Positions 55,301-64,000 of a stretch of 64,000 nucleotides of DNA are shown here, one piece after another. This DNA is from Synaphobranchus kaupii. Taxonomy: Eukaryota; Chordata; Actinopteri; Anguilliformes; Synaphobranchidae. The position numbers and the translations under genes are program-made. The stretch is from positions 24,961,130 to 25,025,129 of the forward strand of contig CM056376.1 of NCBI GenBank assembly GCA_029718625.1. The letters run 5' to 3'. Numbering within the stretch: position 1 is the stretch's first letter; the number at the start of each line of letters is the position of its first letter. The notes beneath the pieces were generated by a model that was given only the letters and a program-made list of their open reading frames with translations, ran no database searches and had not been told where the DNA came from.

Positions 55301-58300
55301 ACCATGTTCCTTGTGCTCCGTCCCATGTTGCATCCCTCATTCTCCCCACTCCAGTGTGAGCCTGGTTACTCTGTTGCTTTTAAATTGTGTTTTGTAATGA
55401 GTTCTTTCATTTGAGCACCATTTAGCTAAACGTGCCCGTCGGTGGAAATGGCCTCCCGCATTAAAGAGACACATGAGTTTTATTTAAACGGAAAGGGCTC
55501 AGGGTGCTCTCTTACTGATATTCGTGAGTGGACCTGCATTTTTATCAAGCAAGGGAGCCCCATCAATTCAAGATTAGCACCGTGTTTATTTTTCAGATTT
55601 ATCTTAAATCTCTTTCCATGAGATTAACTTTTCTATATTCAATTATTTCCATACTTCAGGTTCACTCTCTCTCTCTCTGAGGTGCAATGAACTGCCCTAT
55701 AAATTAAGAACTTAGCAGTGTCTTATTACCTCATTCTAAAGAAGTGTCTCTTAATGCAACAGCCATTCCCTCTGCGTTCATATCTTATTTCATATCTTCT
55801 ACTTTCTTGACACTTCTGTTTCTCTGCTATGGCGTTGTGTTCAGGTTTCTCTCCCATATGCTAGTCTTTAGTATGTCTTCACTTTGAACTCTGTTCCAGT
55901 TATGATTTCAGGCTTATCGCATTGATGCTCCATTCTGTATTTTTGTTTGCCATTTGATGTTTGCTTCTGCAATGAATAATGAATCTTAGACACCCCGTTT
56001 AAGAATGTTTACACAGGAAATCAAAAAAAAAAAAGGAATACATGTATCCTGCAAACTGGGATTTGGCAGCCTTTTCTGCCGTGTGTGGTCTTTGCCACCA
56101 TTTTACAGAAGCGATTTTTGACCACCTTTTCCATGGGTCAAGGAAATAATTAAATAAAACAAACTGATCAATTTGCCTGGTCATTTAATTGTCATCTTCT
56201 GATTGGTTGGTTGGTTGGTTAATTGACTGACTGATTCACATAACGAGCCATCCAGGAGCCCCTTTTACCTTGCACAGGCTGTAGATTATGATCAACATGG
56301 CCCCCAGGAGGTAGCTACTGGATGGGTCCTCCCCCACAATGTACCGGTACCACAGCTGGATGGGAACCAGTGCTCGGAATAGCTGGCTCAGCTCTTCGAT
56401 CAGCAGGTAGAGCTTCCCCTGGGAGCAAGGGTATAGAAAGACACAGTGTCAAAAACAGCGTCACTTTAACCTACGCGCAAAAATAAGCACAACACAGGCA
56501 GAATGTCGGTCAGGTGAGAGGGTGGCCTTAAATGAAATCAGCAGGCGCGAGAAAGCACATGGCTATGAGTTTGCAGTTATGGCAGTTTGTTCAAAACTTT
56601 TGTTTTCTTTATATTTAAAAGTTGTATACCTTCCCTCATGTTTCAACAAGAACCCAGATTCTGGACCCCAACTAAAGTTCTCAATGTACGGGTCACCCAG
56701 AACTACAAGGGCGCACGGGATCCTCACGCATCCATTGACTGTTACGTCATCCTGATGGGCAGGCGAGAGCTGGCACAGAGAAGCAGGTAAACACCTTTTT
56801 CACCAGGTTTGTTTTAAGATCAGTGGACGCATCGGGGAGAGAACGCGTACGTTCAGGAATACGCGGAATACCTCGTTCAGGGCCTCAAACTCAGACGATT
56901 GTGGAAGAAGCTGTGTGCCACTGAGGAACAGCACCTGGCCGTCTTCACAAGCCCTCTCCCTCATCCCTCCCTCATCCCTCCCTCCCTCCCTCCACCCCCC
57001 CTCTCTCCAATCCCTTGCCTCAAAGCCTGACAGCCGCTCTGCCACGAAGATCTAACCCCCGCCGACTCCAGCACGGAGTGGCTGCGGTCCAGCGCTCCAC
57101 AGCTTCACCGCCACGGAGGCAATTTACCCACACTGCACGGAAACTGGCAGAGCCGGCTCTCCACCTGCTACCCGGCGCCGCTCTGGCGACGGAGCGAGTC
57201 AGCCCACGGGGTGTGTTCTCGTACTTTAAGCGCCTGCCCCCATTGTCCCCACCACCCCGACCCGCCCGTAGACCGCAGCACGAGACACCGCCAACCAGGG
57301 TTACGGCCGGGGTCGGTCGATAGGCTGAAGGAAGCCGCGATTGGGTGAACGGAAAAGTAAAAGTCTCCACATTCTCTGCAGCTCCGCCATCTTGCATCAG
57401 CATAATGGATTTGCGCATATTACCTGACAAGGATTAATGACCGTTCCTGCGAGTCCTTCTCGCACTGAGACAGGGGTGCAGACCTCTCCAAACAAGCAAT
57501 TTATCTTTTCTTTTGTCCCTTTAGCACCATGTACGATTGTTCCCCCCCCCCGCCCCCCCTCAAGCCCGGCCCTGGACTTTAGCCAGAGACGAAGTTTCCT
57601 GCGCACGCGCTGGGGTTCCACCTGACCGTCACTTCATTAGTGTATCTGACCCTCACAATCAACCGCTGACTGGGGGATAACACTGCCTATCGCTTCAGGT
57701 CCACGAGGCACGTTTTCCATTCCGCGAGGACATCCGTCTGACAGAACGTGCTTGTCTGTCTCCCGAGGGGTGGGGGGGGGGGCACGGATGGGGACGAGAA
57801 GAGCGTAATATCGCTTTAAACGAGCAATTAACCGGTCAGTACTTTGCAAGTGTGATTTACAAACCCTAAGCCTGCTGCTGCGTACAATGTTTTCGAGCCC
57901 AGCGCACTTCTTAAGTCTCTCCCTGCTTTAAAGCAGGTCGTAGGGCAGGGTGCTGAACGGGAGAAGCCATGACTTCATCCCCTGAAAGCAGGCCACTTGG
58001 GCGGGTTTCGGGACACGGTCCGGGGGGGCGGACGGGCGGGCGGGCGTGCGTGCGCGCGCGCGGCGGCCGAACGGGACATCCCCAGCTGACTGGCGCAGCG
58101 ATAATGGCTCTTCCAGGGAGCGGTGACATCACCGTCGGGCTCCTGGGGGAAAATTAGCTCAGTGGCGGCGGTAGTGGCGGTAGCAGCAGCAGCAGCAGCC
58201 GGCTCTGCCGATTGGCCCGTTTCGCCTGTGCACCCGATGACCTCAGCACACGAGCCAACGCTCTGTCTCCATGCTCCAGCTCACAGGCTGCTACTGCCGA

Positions 58301-61300
58301 CATGAAACAGCTTCCTCGTGAATCTGTTACTTGAGCATACGGTATAGATTCTAGGTATTGTTTATTTGCACTGAAAGGTCTTCAAATTAACATTTGGAGC
58401 AAATGTGGTGATATCTCAAAATACCTCACTTTCCTATCTGTAATAATTTTTCTCATATTGTTTTATTTTTTATTTTTTAAAATACAGATGTAATTTTATT
58501 GAGAATTTTTATTATTTTTTTATTCATGTAGGGAAAATACTGCAGATGCCTCTATGGTCCTATTGCTGGCATGGTGGCCTCTCAGTGGTGGGAAATTATT
58601 ATGAAACCAACCAAATTACTCTGGCTTATTTTTGTAAACAGCCATATACACCAATGCTGGTTCACTCCTATATCTGACTGCAGTAAAATACTTTCACTAA
58701 TGGTACATGAGCAGTCTGCAGGGGTAGCTTATTACTTTATCACAAATGTCTGATCAAATAAACCACTTGGCTAATTAAAGGATTAAAGGTGCAGTAGGCA
58801 AGATTCGTTCGATATAATTATGGCGAAATTACTAAATTTGCTCATTACATTCCAGCTGCTATCAATAAATCAAGTGTTCTGAGAGTGTCCTGGGCTCTGT
58901 ACTATGCTGTCAAAAAATCTCAAACCGGTCTTCCAAAAACCAACCAATCAGGGCTAGCTATGTAGCTACCAATCAGGGCAACTATCTACAAGCAAAAGAT
59001 CCTCCCAGTAGAATGAACCCCTCCCTGTCTGCCTGTCTCCACACGTGCACTGAGCATCATTTGGTGGGAGGGGCTTAGGAGAGAGATAGGAGGGAGAAGA
59101 GCAAAAGGGGGAAGTCTTTTTGCCTTGTATATTTTCAAACTCGCCTACTGCAGCTTTAAATGCTTTTTATTTTTGATCTAGCCCTCTATAAATTCAAAAC
59201 AGGGCTACATGTCAAAAAAGCCGAACTATCCCTTTAACAAAATGAATGTTTAGACTCATTTGCGTGAAAACGAACAAATTCATAGGTTTTTGACATAGAT
59301 GTCAAAAAATACCAACCATCTCTTTAAAGCAGGGGTTCTCAATCCTGGTCCTGGGGGACCCCTGTGTATGCTGGCTTTCGTTGCAACCGCAGTTGCAATC
59401 CCAGAATTTTAACAAGCTGTTAATTTTTCTTAATTAGGTGCTTGTCATGTTTGGAGGAATTATTCACCCTCTTAAGCCACATTATATCAGAAATAGCTAT
59501 GGATGCCATGTAGAATAAACACCCCATGTTCACATTGTGCTATATTATTTAAAAAAGATAAGAAAATTATTTAACAGATCCATTTAAAGACTGATTTGAA
59601 TCAATAGGCTCCTAATTGGTGAAAGTGTGGACACATGGCCACTAAAATTAACCATTTCGTAGATAATGAAGAATTCAAACACAAAGCAAATGATAACGAG
59701 CCAAACCTGCATTGTCTTAAGCTTAAAGAAAAAATTGAGTTAAACACATGTGTTCAACAACCTAATTAGGAGCCTATTGATTCACTTCACTCTTTCATTT
59801 GAGTGAAAATACATTATTTTGTAACCTTTTCTTATGTAATTGTTGCAATATAGCACAATAAGCACAATGTGAACATGGGGAGTTTGTTCTACATGGCATG
59901 CATAGCTATTTCTGACATAATGTGTCTTAAGTGGGCGAATAATTCCTCCAAACATGAAAAGCACCTAATTAAGAAAAATTAACAGCTTGTTAAAATTCTG
60001 GGATTGCAACTGCAGTTGCAACGAAAACCAGCATACACAGGGGTCCCCCAGGACCAGGATTGAGAACCCCTGCTTTAAAGGTTGTATCAGCGATTTTGGG
60101 TGGAAACATAAATGATCACATTCATCTGATTTTTCCTCACGATCCGCTAGCTGCCCGCCCCATAAGCAGGCCGTCAAAAAACCGCGTCTCTGTAGGCAGC
60201 CTATGCTCCGAGATCGTACACAAAAACAAATGGTACTACCAACCACTCAAAACCAAAATAAACAGTATTCCAACCAATCACAATGATCTGCACAAACGCT
60301 AATACTCTTATCTCGCTGAAATCTTGACGGATTTACAAACGGTTTGGTTTCTTACAAACGTTATTAACGTGGTTATAATTCTGGATGCTTGAACACTATT
60401 TTTTAAAACATAACATAATTATTCATAAGTATGTTTGTTTGGGATTTCGCTTCAGAAGTGACGTCACGTTTGTGCAGATCATTGTGATTGGTTGGAATAC
60501 TGTTTATTTTGGTTTTGAGTAGTTGGTAGTACCATTGTTTTTGTGTACGATCTCGGAGCATAGGCTGTCTACAGAGACGCGGTTTTTTGACGGCCTGCTT
60601 ATGGGGCGGGCAGCTAGCGGATCGTGAGGAAAAATCAGATGAATGTGATCATTTATGTTTCCACCCAAAATCGCTGATACAACCTTTAAAAGCTGATTGC
60701 ATCAATAACTCCTCCCCTTCCTGTTTTAGCTTTACTGTTCAGTTAGGGACAGTGCACTACAACAGGACTTCTGAGGAAGAAAAAAGAAAGAAACTGAAGG
60801 CCTTCTGGCTCTTGAGTACGATCTCTTCTCAGTATCCTGCCTCAGTATAGCTCATGATACACTATGGGCCCTATCTTGGCGATCTTGGCGCTTAGTCTAA
60901 GCGCATGGCGCTAAGTCCATTTAGGGCGTGTCCAAGTCCACTTTTGCTATTTTAACGGCGTGTTTTTTTGGCGCTAAGCACGGCACATGGCGCAACTGGG
61001 CTGAACCTAGTCGCTTCATTAATTATAGGTGTGTCTTGGGCGTGACATTCAATAAACCAATCAAAATGTCATATCCCATTCCCTTTAAAAGCCTGCTTTT
61101 CCACCTTGGCGGATTGCTTATGATGGCGAAACAGACATGCTCGTGCGTGTTTAGTGTGATCAAGGAATAGGCTAAATGGAGTATGATCAATATTATTCGG
61201 ACTAACCATTAGCCTATGAGTTCCCGGTAATTCCAGACAGGGCTGTTATTTTACAAAATATGTGCGGTTAAATTTCGTTAAAAGGACCTGCAACAGCTGA

Positions 61301-63101
61301 GAATAAGCTATCAATGGCTTCAGTCTCACCTTAGAAAACGCCAAATTAGCCTGCTTGTTCAGCGAATTTCGTTTGATTATGCAATGAAAGTGTCAAACAT
61401 CAATTCCAAGAGGCTGTTCTCATGGAGTTCTCGAAGTTCAAGCTTCATCCAAAGTTCATTAGGCTACCTGCATAGTAGGCTAATATTGATTAATAACATA
61501 CATACCGTTATTTTGCCTTAATGATGACACTAAATAGCCATACAATAAAGCTGTCAGGTTCGCAACCCATAAGTTCACGCATATTTCCCCTTGTTTAATA
61601 ATGTCCTGTTTATGGAAATGTGACCAACCTGTTTTACTCGTAGCGTAATCCTTTAAAACAATCCACTTTCCCAGGAAGACCGTTAAACGTGCGACTTACA
61701 GCAGGGGAAACAGAACATGCAGCTCACGTGCAGAGAATGGCATTAAAATTAATTGTGAATTAATTGTGTAACGTGCTGCAAATTTGTTTTAGTTTCTAAT
61801 TAGACGCTTAGTTCTCTTTAAAATCGTTTTGTTCAGTTAAGGAATAACGGGTGAAATCAGCTGAGTTTTAAACGGTGAGAGTATGGAAACCTGGTCACTG
61901 TAATTTAAAAAAATATGAAGGACGAAGAATAGCTAAGGTTACAATTTAGTTAACATGGTGACATCTCCGTTTTTTAACCATAGGCTATCGAAAAAAACCT
62001 TATGCACAGCGAATTCGCTGTAGCCTAGGCTATTTGAAAAACAATAAATGCAATATTCACTGGACAAGGTTTTGAACTTTTTTCAGTCACAAACCATTCT
62101 ATTTACTTACAGGCTGTATTCATAGATAAACAGAGCTGTATTGTAATGACATCTGAAGCGCATTTTCAGAACTTAAATGTCCGTCTATTGCCGTGCGCGA
62201 GTTTTCCATTGAATGACAATTCACGCATTAGGTGCAAAGACAATTCGCGCATTAGGCTTGATAGCTATAGGTGTTATCAGCTCCTTTTTAATGGATAGCC
62301 ATTGTCCCGTACCATCGCACATCGCCTGGATGTTGATGGAGTGGGCTGAGAGCAATGTAATGTGGCATTGTTTCCCTTCGCTGAGGGAAAGGTATGTGGA
62401 CCTATGGAACCTTTTATTATTATGCATTTTTGATATAGCCTACACAATAATAATATTTCACATTGTGATCTAGATATTTTAGTCATGCCTGTGCACGCCC
62501 CTGTGTGTAACAGACAGGAGGGTATGCGCGTTGTGCACACGCCTATGTAGACGCACTTATATGCGCCGTTAAAATAGCATGTAAACAACTGCGACATGAC
62601 TTTAGGCCAGGTTTGTGGTGGTTCTAGCGCAAGCGCTTTCTGCTGGCTCAAGATAGCAATACGCCAAAAAGAATCCTGGCCACTCCTCATCTTAAGACCA
62701 ACACGCCCAGTTCACTAATGATGGCGCAAGACTAGTTAATGGCGCAATGCTAGTTTGACGGCGTAAGCGTTAGGCGTTATTATGGACCTAGCGCCGGGTG
62801 TAAGATAGCAAAGACACTTGCGTTTGCGTTAGCACCCCTTTGCGCCGGGTGTAAGATAGGGCCCTATGTCTGTATTTGTAAAAGCCATTAAACAAACTGT
62901 ATATCAAGCCCATTAATGAGGTCGTAAGTGGACGGGCAGGCTCCTACCCTGGATTTGAAGGCAAGGAGGATTTTAGGCTGGAAAAGGACAAAGCACTTGA
63001 GGCCGATGGTGAAGTACTTCAGGACAAAGTCAGTAATCCCCACGGCCCAAATCAGGTCGAAGAAGTCAAAAGTGTCGATGTTGGGCTTTGCAAAGATGAG
63101 G
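52328..63101 (-). CDS. rnft2: RING finger and transmembrane domain protein 2, last five coding exons (5' part missing)
   Basis: Exons in transcript order: 62948-63101, 56269-56418, 54970-55035, 53284-53385, 52328-52462 (TAG at 52328-52330). All junctions are GT/AG and in frame, giving 201 codons plus stop. The first exon gives IDTFDFFDLIWAVGITDFVL and further hydrophobic helices. The second has YLLIEELSQLFRALVPIQLW and a membrane segment near LLGAMLIIIYSL. The last two build a C3HC4 RING: Cys-x2-Cys-x11-Cys-x-His-x2-Cys-x2-Cys-x10-Cys-x2-Cys, split between CAIC...MCQ and HVFCEEC...CPLC. The C-terminal end is SAHFQIY. RNFT2 is a membrane-bound E3 ubiquitin ligase. The paralogue rnft1 is similar, but the position next to hrk and fbxw8 favours rnft2. 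Earlier exons lie beyond the N gap. Confidence 0.93.
52796..53226. mobile_element. TTAA-flanked MITE in the last rnft2 intron
   Basis: AGGTTGTATCAGCGATTTTG at the left and its complement (AAAATCACTGATACAACCT) at the right are bounded by TTAA at 52792-52795 and 53227-53230. It is 431 bp long. A second, more complete copy of the family is at 60079-60685. It ends only 57 bp from the donor of the RING-encoding exon at 53284. Confidence 0.88.
53366..53530. repeat. Tandem duplication spanning the rnft2 RING-exon 3' splice site
   Basis: CTGGCTCTCATGCCGTAACT and the following ACAACAGCACCA...CCAGGCCTCAA segment occur twice in tandem, about 80 bp apart, with small differences. The first copy includes the first bases of the exon that ends at 53385 and its acceptor. 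The second lies wholly upstream in the intron. Confidence 0.85.
54188..54247. repeat. 60-bp near-perfect palindrome
   Basis: It is centred on CCTATAGG at 54214-54221, with 29 of 30 base pairs matching (the one mismatch is A95/A240 of the 54 kb numbering) and no spacer. The arms contain GAGTTAAGTTATATATATCC and its complement. It lies in the rnft2 intron between the exons at 53284-53385 and 54970-55035. Confidence 0.95.
57000..58300. other. CpG-rich island inside rnft2
   Basis: Dense CpG stretches (for example CGGACGGGCGGGCGGGCGTG near 58030, GCGCGCGCGGCGGC near 58055, and GCCGCCACGG near 57105) span about 1.3 kb between the rnft2 exons at 62948 and 56418. It contains G and C homopolymers (57542-57551, 57772-57781) and an AGC triplet run (58183-58197). 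This composition is typical of a promoter or enhancer. No transcript can be read from it with confidence. Confidence 0.45.
58787..59155. mobile_element. TTAA-flanked MITE with AGGTGCAGTAGGC ends
   Basis: AGGTGCAGTAGGC at the left and the near complement GCCTACTGCAGCT at the right are bounded by TTAA (58783-58786 and 59156-59159). It is 369 bp long with no coding capacity. The AGG start after TTAA is shared with the other TTAA elements of this window. Confidence 0.82.
59330..60072. mobile_element. Foldback hAT-like element with perfect CTTTAAAG duplication
   Basis: CAGGGGTTCTCAATCCTGGT at the left and ACCAGGATTGAGAACCCCTG at the right are exact complements, and the arms stay complementary for about 300 bp (for example CATGTTTGGAGGAATTATTC against GAATAATTCCTCCAAACATG). 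CTTTAAAG flanks both sides (59322-59329, 60073-60080), the 8-bp duplication of hAT insertions. The right flank is also the left end of the MITE at 60079. Confidence 0.9.
60079..60685. mobile_element. TTAA-flanked palindromic MITE, longer copy of the 52796 family
   Basis: AGGTTGTATCAGCGATTTTG and its complement lie at the ends, with TTAA at 60075-60078 and 60686-60689. The left arm (60079-60300) and the right arm (about 60462-60685) are almost complementary. The copy at 52796 lacks most of the right arm and so is a shortened form. Confidence 0.9.
60866..62864. mobile_element. 2-kb element with GGGCCCTATCTT ends
   Basis: GGGCCCTATCTT at the left and AAGATAGGGCCC at the right, with GGCGCTAAG / GCGCCGGGTGTAAG sub-terminal GC-rich motifs, delimit it. 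TAT lies outside both ends (60863-60865, 62865-62867), a possible 3-bp duplication. This could fit a PIF/Harbinger-type family, but the assignment is uncertain. No transposase frame was recognised. Confidence 0.7.
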
Positions 63102-63849
63102 CTGCGGGGGGGGCGGGGGGGCGGGGGGCGGGGAAGAAACATTTGAGGATGATCTCGCACAATCCACCAAAGCAAGTTTGACGATGGCTCGCAGGTGAAA
63201 GCATTCATAACACGTTCAACGCTCGGTTAGACCGGTTTCAGCCCAAGCCCAGGGGTACCCAGTCTTCTCTGAGAACGGCTGGTGTGGGTGCAGGCTTTGT
63301 TTAAAACACCTGATTCAACAAAGCAACTAATTATGGCCACAAGACATTGATTTGTTGAGGCATTTTAGTCTTGGGCTAGAACTAAAGCCTGGCACCCGCA
63401 CCGCGCCTTCTGGGATACGACTGGGTATCCCTGCTCTAAGAAAGACCAGATGTAAGCAGAGCAATACAATGAGCCCCACACAAACCATAACACAAACACA
63501 AAAACAAAAATGGTAAACACAAAAAAAACATGGTCAAATGACAAACCAATGAATACTCACAGGATAAGAAGACAGAATGAAGCAACAGACTCCTACAGAA
63601 AATAAAAACCACACAGCTGAAAAACGTGTCAAATAAACAAAGATGAATAAATGAACAGGCAGATAATAAAATGGGGGTAAAGAAAACGTGCGGTGAAATC
63701 GTTGGTGAAGTGCTAATGATCATTGCATTCAAGTTTCAATTCATGTCTTTTGCCCAAATATCAATGCAAGTAAACAAATTAACCAAAAATGTAACGTAAG
63801 CTATATATAAGCATATATACACCAGTAGTCTGGTGTACTGTAAATGTAC
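63102..63849. other. rnft2 intron upstream of the first visible exon
   Basis: It contains a G-rich polypurine run next to the exon acceptor (63104-63133), the hAT-like MITE at 63250-63433, and A/CA-rich sequence up to the N gap. The preceding rnft2 exon is not present. Confidence 0.65.
63250..63433. mobile_element. hAT-like MITE related to 10746-11166
   Basis: CAGGGGTACCCAGTC and its near complement GACTGGGTATCCCTG bound the segment, and the interior GGTGTGGGTGCAGGCTTT ... CACCTGATTCAACAAAGCAA matches the family at 10746. A clean 8-bp duplication is not visible. Confidence 0.65.
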
Positions 63850-64000
63850 NNNNNNNNNNNNNNNNNNNNNNNNNNNNNNNNNNNNNNNNNNNNNNNNNNN
63901 NNNNNNNNNNNNNNNNNNNNNNNNNNNNNNNNNNNNNNNNNNNNNNNNNNNNNNNNNNNNNNNNNNNNNNNNNNNNNNNNNNNNNNNNNNNNNNNNNNNN
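63850..64000. other. Assembly gap (N)
   Basis: All bases are N to the end of the window. The missing 5' exons of rnft2 lie in or beyond this gap. Confidence 1.

Larger units (their letters stand above)
56419..62947. other. Large rnft2 intron (6.5 kb)
   Basis: It carries a CpG-rich island (about 57000-58300), a TTAA-flanked MITE (58787-59155), a foldback hAT-like element (59330-60072) touching a second TTAA MITE (60079-60685), and a 2-kb element (60866-62864). I recognise no coding exon inside it. Confidence 0.75.

Noticed and set aside
57020..57430. A 136-codon minus-strand frame, opposite a 102-codon frame, in rnft2
   Set aside because: CpG-island composition with no motif. It does not extend the rnft2 frame.

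Overview
The window is vertebrate nuclear DNA, almost certainly from a ray-finned fish and probably a teleost. It has spliced genes with canonical GT/AG introns. It also has dense Tc1-like and hAT-like DNA transposons, TTAA-flanked MITEs, tRNA-derived SINEs, the fish-typical repeat containing GCAGACGCTCTTATCCAGAG, and long CA/GT microsatellites. Bases 63850-64000 are an N gap.

Five genes were recognised, in the order fbxo21(+, 3' end only) - tesc(+) - fbxw8(-) - hrk(+) - rnft2(-, 5' end missing). From memory, the same five genes lie in the same order and relative orientation on human 12q24.22, so this is a conserved synteny block. tesc (5190-14547, 8 coding exons, 216 aa) encodes tescalcin, a myristoylated EF-hand protein of the calcineurin-B-homologous group. 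fbxw8 (18763-48966, 11 coding exons, 676 aa) encodes the F-box/WD40 substrate receptor of the CUL7 ubiquitin ligase. hrk (49720-49989, single coding exon, 89 aa) is a tail-anchored BH3-only protein matching harakiri in motif, length, C-terminus and position. rnft2 (52328-63101, last five coding exons in the window) encodes a membrane RING ubiquitin ligase. The genes share no pathway, but four of them touch ubiquitin ligases or apoptosis. fbxw8 and hrk are divergent with 753 bp between their start codons. tesc/fbxw8 and hrk/rnft2 are convergent pairs.

Region by region: 1-340 is the fbxo21 tail. 341-5189 is intergenic with two decayed Tc1-like elements and a MITE. 5190-14547 is tesc, whose intron 6 holds a full-length Tc1-like element with an uninterrupted DD34E transposase. 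14548-18762 is the tesc-fbxw8 intergenic gap, with a duplicated minisatellite made of CAGGAAGT-type units. 18763-48966 is fbxw8. Its introns hold a 50-bp x 12 minisatellite, a 60-bp minisatellite touching the exon 8 donor, a hAT-like element carrying a solo LTR, a local duplication that copied and broke exon 6, a decayed Tc1 nested in a MITE, and a 3.8-kb foldback element flanked by TTAA. 49720-51600 is hrk with a probable 3'UTR intron. 52328-63101 is rnft2, with nested MITEs, a foldback hAT-like element and a 2-kb element in its large intron.

The observations most worth following are the fish harakiri gene, the giant TTAA palindrome and related TTAA-AGG MITEs, the in-frame minisatellite at the fbxw8 exon 8 donor, and the partial exon 6 duplication with a microhomology junction.
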